Shown piece by piece: positions 15,880-20,270 of a stretch of DNA of 20,270 nucleotides. This stretch comes from Rhizobiaceae bacterium (GTDB taxonomy: Bacteria > Pseudomonadota > Alphaproteobacteria > Rhizobiales > Rhizobiaceae). Positions within the stretch are counted from its first letter, which is position 1; every line of letters begins with the position of its first letter. The stretch covers positions 1 through 20,270 of the forward strand of contig JACMIV010000240.1 in the NCBI GenBank assembly GCA_014380965.1, given 5' to 3'. The position numbers and the translations under genes were made by a program. The notes under the pieces are model-generated. The model made no database searches. It was not told the DNA's origin and saw only the letters and a list, made by a program, of their open reading frames with translations.

Positions 15880-16036
15880 TTATCCAGCTCGCTGAAGCAG
15901 GAAGTGCCGCCTCGGAAGGGGTGGCGCTTCGTCTTTCACGGGATGGGAGGGGATCACTGGACGTGGACGAACCGGCGGAACGAAGTCCGACTAAGGCGGA
16001 AAAACATCGCGCGTGCGAATCCGGCGCCCCGCCAGG
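15880..16036. other. Gap between two convergent operons
   Basis: 157 bases. For the plus strand, AAGTGCCGCC (15902-15911) can pair with GGTGGCGCTT (15920-15929) with two G-U wobbles and an 8-base loop, but only a poor T stretch follows. For the minus strand, a 4-bp stem (TCGC/GCGA at 16007-16018) is followed by TTTTT (16000-16004), a weak terminator. Termination between the two operons is expected, yet neither hairpin is convincing. Confidence 0.35.
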
Positions 16037-17779
16037 TCATTCATGCTTTTTCGAGGGCGCGACGAGTTCTGTGTAGTGGTGGGGCTGGCGCATGAGGACG
16101 AGGTCCTTTCGGCGCACGACATGGGTTGGATAGGTGCCCCCGAGGGTCCCCGTGTCGATCGTCATGATGACGTGAGACGCGTTGTCGCCGACGATCGCCT
16201 CCTGCCGCGGGAAAAGAAACGTGTCGGGACCGAAGATACCGGACAGGCCGGGATAGCCGGCCATCGGCGCGTGGACATTGGCGAAGGCGAGCCAGCAATT
16301 GTTCTCGCCGGCCCGCACCCGGTACTGGTGCCAGTGGAGCGGGTCGGCACCTGTCGGGATGGGCGAGGGTTGGACGACGCTCGTGCCCTCATGGCCCTGA
16401 TGGAAGCGATCCCTTACGGCAGAGGGACAGGCGATGATATCGCAGCCTCGCAAAGCCAGCACGCGGCCTGCCTCGGGGAAGCTCGCATCGTGGCCGAGCA
16501 GCAGGCCGAGCCGTGCGAAGGGGAGATCGAAGACGGCCCAGTCTTCCCCGGGGCTCGCCCAGGCCTTGTCGGCCTCGGTCAGGTGGATCTTGCGATAGGT
16601 CCCGACGAAACCCTCGGGCCCGGCGAGCACCGCGCTGTCGAAGCAGCGCCCGTCGTCCCTTTCGGCAAAGCCGGCGACGAGGTGGATTCCGAGGCGGACA
16701 GCCAAGTCCGCGAAGCCTTTGATCACGAGACTATCGAGCCTCACGGCGCCTGCGGCGGGATTGCCGAGTCCGGTCAGCGCGAATTGCGGAAAGACGACGA
16801 GTTCGGCGCCGTCGGTTCTGGCGGCTTCGGCGAGGCGGGCGATGTCCGCAAGATTGGCGGATCCCTCGGGTCCGGGCGCGAATTCTGCGACGGCAATCGC
16901 GGCCTTGCGCCCTTCGGGCAGCGGGCGGTGGCCGTAGAGGCGGAAGAAATCAACAGGGTTCCAGGCGAAGGTGTTGGTCATCAGCTCGCGATAGAGCTCC
17001 GGACGCCGCTGAGCCATGATCGGCTCGCCCCAGACGGTACGCGCCCGGGCGACGGCGGGATCGATCTCGGCGAAGGCGATGTCGTCGCCACCATCGACGA
17101 TGGCCAGTATCGAAGCGTCTGGCGCGATGATGCAACTGCCGCCCGAGAACTGCACGCCCCGCTCCACCCCCCAACGGTTGGCCTCCACGAGGTAGCAGCC
17201 GTTCTCGAAGGCGCGGTTGATCCAGTAGGGCGCGGGCGTGCGCTCGGCGAGCCAGTTGGAGACGTGGCAGATGACATCCGCCCCGCCGAGGCCGGCGAGG
17301 CGCGCGGTCTCGATGAAATGGATGTCCATGCAGATCAGCATTGCGATCCGCCCGAGCGGCGTTTCGAAGACGCGATGTCCGAGATTGCCGGAAGCCGCCC
17401 ATTTCGGCTCGGAGATATAGGGATGGGTCTTGCGGTGTGTGCCGACGACGCCCTCCGGCCCGATCAGGACCGCGGAATTGTAGTAGAGCTCTGTCGCGGG
17501 ATCGACCTCCGGCATGCCGACGACGATGTGGACGCCCCGCGCCTTCGCAACGGCCGCGAAGCGCTCCGTCGTCGGGCCCGGGATCGCCTCCACGAAAGGC
17601 TCCACCTCCCCGCGGTCGTGCCAGCAATAGCCGGTCGTCCCCATTTCCGGCGTCACGATCAGCTTCGCGCCGCCGGCCACGGCCGTCTCGACGAGGGCCA
17701 GCAGCCCCTCGATGTTCTGCTCCTTGCGAAACATCGCCGGCTCGAACTGGACGGCGGCGGCTTTGTAGGGAGCGCTCAT
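16037..17779 (-). CDS. Tandem carbon-nitrogen hydrolase (nitrilase superfamily), second domain degenerate
   Basis: A 580-residue protein with two nitrilase-fold domains, about 1-280 and 290-575; most family members have one domain of 260-300. Domain 1 has the complete catalytic set: E45 in TPEMGTTG, K117 in THRKTHPY, C150 in LICMDIHF. Domain 2 has lost two of three: Q332 where glutamate is expected (FPQFALTG), K397 present (YRKIHL), and G429 aligned with the cysteine (LLLGHDASFPE). Domain 1 probably hydrolyses an amide, nitrile or carbamoyl bond, releasing ammonia; domain 2 may replace the usual dimer partner or have a regulatory role. ATG 17779 has AAGG seven bases upstream. It is downstream of the formamidase gene (81-base gap with a hairpin) and likely in the same transcript. 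Exact substrate unknown. Confidence 0.9.
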   Translation of the reverse strand: MSAPYKAAAVQFEPAMFRKEQNIEGLLALVETAVAGGAKLIVTPEMGTTGYCWHDRGEVEPFVEAIPGPTTERFAAVAKARGVHIVVGMPEVDPATELYYNSAVLIGPEGVVGTHRKTHPYISEPKWAASGNLGHRVFETPLGRIAMLICMDIHFIETARLAGLGGADVICHVSNWLAERTPAPYWINRAFENGCYLVEANRWGVERGVQFSGGSCIIAPDASILAIVDGGDDIAFAEIDPAVARARTVWGEPIMAQRRPELYRELMTNTFAWNPVDFFRLYGHRPLPEGRKAAIAVAEFAPGPEGSANLADIARLAEAARTDGAELVVFPQFALTGLGNPAAGAVRLDSLVIKGFADLAVRLGIHLVAGFAERDDGRCFDSAVLAGPEGFVGTYRKIHLTEADKAWASPGEDWAVFDLPFARLGLLLGHDASFPEAGRVLALRGCDIIACPSAVRDRFHQGHEGTSVVQPSPIPTGADPLHWHQYRVRAGENNCWLAFANVHAPMAGYPGLSGIFGPDTFLFPRQEAIVGDNASHVIMTIDTGTLGGTYPTHVVRRKDLVLMRQPHHYTELVAPSKKHE

Positions 17780-17820
17780 GGCGGAAACCTTGGAAAACGG
17801 ATGAGCCGCCCAGGCGGACA

Positions 17821-17847
17821 GGCCCCGCGGCGCGGGCGCGCGGGGCC
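17821..17847. repeat. GC-rich hairpin between formamidase and double nitrilase
   Basis: GGCCCCGCG at 17821-17829 pairs perfectly with CGCGGGGCC at 17839-17847, with a 9-base loop. No T-run follows on the minus strand, so it is more likely an RNA-stabilising or processing element, or partial attenuator, lowering nitrilase relative to formamidase; this is inferred. Confidence 0.45.
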
Positions 17848-17860
17848 GAGTGGACCCAGC

Positions 17861-18859
17861 TCAGCGCGGCGTGCCGGCGATGGATTTCAAGACGGAGGCG
17901 CCGACCGTGTATTTCGGATCGACCATGTTGCCGAGGCGGATGCGGCCGCATTGGGTCAGCAGCATGTAGGCGTCGATTTCGTCGAAGCCGAAGTCCTTGG
18001 CGAGCCAGCGGATCAGCTCGCGATAGGCTCCGCGCGCCGCGTCCTCCATAGGCCGGGAGGAGCCGATCGTCATGTAGAAGCTATCGTTTTCGAGGCGTGG
18101 CGATTTGATCGTCCAGCCCTTGATGAGGTCGACCTGCACCGTCGTCACCGTCGGATGCTCGATGGCGACGCCGCAGAGCTCACCGTCACCCTGCGCGGCA
18201 TGGCAATCGCCGAGGAAGAGATAAGCGCCTTTCGTGTTGACCGGCAGGTAGATGACCGCGCCCGGCGCGACGTCCGGCAGGTCCATGTTGCCGCCGTAGT
18301 AGTCGGGAACAAGCGAGGAGATCGCCTCGATCTCCGGCGCCGTGCCGATCGTGCCGATGAAGGGCTCGTAGGGCAGCGTGATGCGGTCGTTCCACTTGAC
18401 GCCCGTCTCCGCATCGACCTCGACCTTCTTCACGCGCTCGGGCAGCGGTGCCGTAAGGAGCGCAGTGTCGGCGGTGGGCACGAGGCCGCCGAATTCCGGC
18501 ATGATCACCGTCGTGCCGCGCGGCTGCGGCCCGCGGGGAACGATGCTCTTGATGTAGACGGCAAGGCAGTCGCCCTTCTCCGCGCCGTTGATCCAGACCG
18601 GACCGTTCTGCGGGTTGAGGAAGGGGAAGTTGAGCTTCTCGCTCGGCATGTCCTGTTCGGTCTTGATCGCGCCTTCGAAGGCGTCGTGCGTCTCGGCGGA
18701 GATCACTGCGCCTGGATCGACGGCAAGGATCGGCTCGGCGAAGGCGCCGTAGACGTAGTGGTACTTGCCCTGGCTTTCCTCCGTGATCGTATGCTCGGAG
18801 CGCGCTTCTCCTTTGGCGACGCCCTTGCGGGCCATGATGGAATCCTCGAACCAGCTCAT
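17861..18859 (-). CDS. fmdA: Acetamidase/formamidase family amidohydrolase
   Basis: A 332-residue cytoplasmic enzyme of the FmdA/AmdA family, which hydrolyses short amides such as formamide or acetamide to acid and ammonia. The family motifs are visible: GGNMD at 189-193 and GDCHAAQGDGE at 217-227, the metal-binding core, followed by VAIEHPTVTT. I chose the ATG at 18859 because of an excellent ribosome binding site (AAGGAGG, five bases upstream); the frame is open to 18925 but without such a site. It is shorter than the roughly 400-residue characterised formamidases but within the range of family members. It is directly downstream of urtE (37-base gap), matching the known fmd-type arrangement of amidase with amide/urea importer. 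The substrate range cannot be read. Confidence 0.93.
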   Translation of the reverse strand: MSWFEDSIMARKGVAKGEARSEHTITEESQGKYHYVYGAFAEPILAVDPGAVISAETHDAFEGAIKTEQDMPSEKLNFPFLNPQNGPVWINGAEKGDCLAVYIKSIVPRGPQPRGTTVIMPEFGGLVPTADTALLTAPLPERVKKVEVDAETGVKWNDRITLPYEPFIGTIGTAPEIEAISSLVPDYYGGNMDLPDVAPGAVIYLPVNTKGAYLFLGDCHAAQGDGELCGVAIEHPTVTTVQVDLIKGWTIKSPRLENDSFYMTIGSSRPMEDAARGAYRELIRWLAKDFGFDEIDAYMLLTQCGRIRLGNMVDPKYTVGASVLKSIAGTPR

Positions 18860-18896
18860 CGGAGCCTCCTTCATTGATGATGTTTGACGTCTCGCG

Positions 18897-19613
18897 TCAG
18901 ACGGCGAGGTAGCGGCGCACGGCATCGCGATCCTCGAGGGCCTCCGGCATGATCTCGTCGGTGATCCGGCCCTTGTCCATGACGTACGCCCGCTCGGCCA
19001 TCGCGCGGATCATGTCGATGTTCTGCTCCACGAAGACGACCGTGACGCCGGTCGCCCGGTTCAGCTCGACCATGATCCGGGCGATATCCTGGACGATGTT
19101 CGGCTGGATGCCCTCGGAAGGCTCGTCGAGGAGGATAAGCTTGGGCGAGCCCATGAGAACGCGGCCAATGGCAAGCTGCTGCTGTTGGCCGCCGGACATG
19201 GTACCCGCGCGCTGGTTACGGCGCTCGGCAAGGATCGGGAAGAAGGAGAAGATCTGCTCCAGCCGCTCCTTCGGCGCCGGGGAGCCTGCGATGCACTCGC
19301 CGACGGCAAGGTTCTCGACGACGCTCATGCGGGGAAAGACGTCCCGGCCCTGCGGCACGTAGCCGATGCCGAGCCGGGCGCGCTTGTGGGCTGAGAGCCC
19401 ATCCATCGCGCTGCCGCGAAAGACGATCGAGCCCTTGTCGACGGGGAGAAGGCCGATCAGGCTCTTCATCAGCGTCGACTTGCCAACCCCATTGCGCCCG
19501 ATCACAGCGACGATCTCGCCTTCGCGCACTTCCATGTCGACGCCCTGAAGCACCGGCTTGCCGCCATAGCCGGAGCGAAGGCCGACCGTGTTGAGGATAG
19601 TCTCCCTACGCAT
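18897..19613 (-). CDS. urtE: Urea/short-chain-amide ABC importer ATPase UrtE (FmdF-like)
   Basis: A 238-residue ATPase of the branched-chain/urea importer family. Walker A GRNGVGKS at 39-46, signature MSGGQQQQ at 139-146, Walker B DEPSEGIQP at 163-171. The SEGIQPNIVQDI stretch separates UrtE/amide types from LivF, which usually reads SLGLAP. I chose the ATG at 19613, which overlaps the urtD stop by 8 bases and gives the normal length; the frame is open upstream to 19682, inside urtD. Next to formamidase, short amides or urea are the likely cargo. Confidence 0.93.
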   Translation of the reverse strand: MRRETILNTVGLRSGYGGKPVLQGVDMEVREGEIVAVIGRNGVGKSTLMKSLIGLLPVDKGSIVFRGSAMDGLSAHKRARLGIGYVPQGRDVFPRMSVVENLAVGECIAGSPAPKERLEQIFSFFPILAERRNQRAGTMSGGQQQQLAIGRVLMGSPKLILLDEPSEGIQPNIVQDIARIMVELNRATGVTVVFVEQNIDMIRAMAERAYVMDKGRITDEIMPEALEDRDAVRRYLAV

Positions 19614-20270
19614 GGACCTCTCCGAGATAGATCGACGCGACTCTCGGATCGGCGACGATCTCCTCGATCGTCCCTTGGGCAAAGATCTTGCCGAAGTGGA
19701 GCACCGTCACTCTTTGGGCGATCTGGCGCACGAAGGTCATATCGTGCTCGACGGCGAGAATCGTCACGCCCTGCCGGTTCAAGGACTGGACCATCTCGCC
19801 GGTCGCGAAGGTCTCGTCCGGCGTCATGCCGGCGGTCGGCTCGTCGAGAAGGAGAAGCCGCGGCTTCAGAGCGATCGCCATGCCGATCTCCAGCCACTGC
19901 TTCTGCCCGTGGCTGAGATTGCCGGCCAGCGTCTTCTCGTCGTTCGTCAGCTTCAGGAATTCGAGGAGCCGGTCGATCTCCCGTTGAAGCGTTTCAGGAC
20001 TCTCGTGGTGCTGAAGCGCGATCTGGAGATTCTGGCGGACCGACAAGGCCTTGAAGATGCCGGGCACCTGGAACTTGACGCTGATGCCCCGTCGTATTCG
20101 CTGGAAAGGTTTGTCGGTCGTGATGTCGGCGCCCTCGTAAAGGATCTGACCGGATGTCGGCATGTGCTCGCCGAGGATCAGGCGGAAGAGCGTCGACTTG
20201 CCCGCCCCGTTCGGCCCGATCAGGCAGTGGATCTCGCCCGTCGCGAGGTCGAAGTCGACGCCGCCGGTGA
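19606..20270 (-). CDS. urtD: Urea/short-chain-amide ABC importer ATPase UrtD (FmdE-like), 5' end outside window
   Basis: 220 residues are visible; the gene continues past base 20270. The frame upstream of the ATG at 20163 contains Walker A GPNGAGKS (about 20203-20226), so that ATG is internal. The signature LSHGQKQWLEIGMA and Walker B DEPTAGMTPDE are typical of UrtD, as is VEHDMTFVRQIAQRVTVLHFGK. It overlaps urtE by 8 bases. It forms the ATPase pair with UrtE; the binding protein (UrtA) and permeases (UrtB, UrtC) are expected to lie to the right, outside the window. Confidence 0.93.
   Translation of the reverse strand, partial: TGGVDFDLATGEIHCLIGPNGAGKSTLFRLILGEHMPTSGQILYEGADITTDKPFQRIRRGISVKFQVPGIFKALSVRQNLQIALQHHESPETLQREIDRLLEFLKLTNDEKTLAGNLSHGQKQWLEIGMAIALKPRLLLLDEPTAGMTPDETFATGEMVQSLNRQGVTILAVEHDMTFVRQIAQRVTVLHFGKIFAQGTIEEIVADPRVASIYLGEVHA

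Noticed and set aside
16013..18877. A 954-codon open frame on the plus strand, opposite the nitrilase and formamidase genes
   Set aside because: It is antisense to two well-recognised genes whose motifs are intact, shows no domain of its own, and arises from GC-rich third positions leaving few stops on the other strand.
1..20270. CRISPR array, tRNA or rRNA genes, transposase, toxin-antitoxin or defence genes
   Set aside because: None seen on reading both strands; no regularly spaced repeats, no matching proteins.

Overview
The window is about 20 kb of GC-rich DNA with strong G/C preference at third codon positions, tightly packed genes and frequent 4-base start/stop overlaps. Protein families, the gene mix and an intergenic hairpin of a type common in Rhizobiales point to an alphaproteobacterium, probably Hyphomicrobiales (Rhizobiales). 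The genus cannot be told from the sequence. The content is metabolic and accessory in character: uptake and hydrolysis of small amide, ureide or cyclic-amide compounds. I see no rRNA, tRNA, CRISPR array, phage genes or transposase. Layout, left to right: (1) 1-4090, plus strand: the 3' end of an amidase-signature hydrolase, then an ATPase and two permeases of a BMP/nucleoside-type ABC importer, one operon. (2) 4091-4262: an AT-richer gap with three inverted repeats, then a GntR/FCD-type regulator (4263-5012), which converges with only 3 bases to spare on a minus-strand SnoaL-like small protein (5016-5444). (3) 5445-5695: a control region with nested inverted repeats between that small gene and a divergent solute-binding protein. 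(4) 5696-10057, plus strand: a polar-amino-acid-type binding protein, a repetitive hairpin, its permease (no ATPase nearby), a class V aminotransferase/cysteine-desulfurase-like PLP protein, and a dihydropyrimidinase/D-hydantoinase. (5) 10058-10528: a gap with a 16-base inverted repeat and a doubtful small ORF or decayed gene. (6) 10529-15879, plus strand: a complete dipeptide/oligopeptide-type ABC importer, gene order permease-permease-ATPase-ATPase-binding protein, every junction overlapping by 4 bases. (7) 16037-20270, minus strand (transcribed right to left): urtD (partial), urtE, an acetamidase/formamidase and an unusual 580-residue double nitrilase-fold protein. How it may work together (inference): four importers from four ABC families bring in small nitrogen compounds; hydantoinase opens cyclic ureides or imides, and the amidase, formamidase and nitrilase-fold enzymes release ammonia from linear amides or carbamoyl compounds; the PLP enzyme may process a resulting amino acid. 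The GntR regulator is the only transcription factor in view and is the obvious candidate controller. The most notable protein is the double nitrilase, whose second domain has lost two of its three catalytic residues. No wholly new system is demonstrated.
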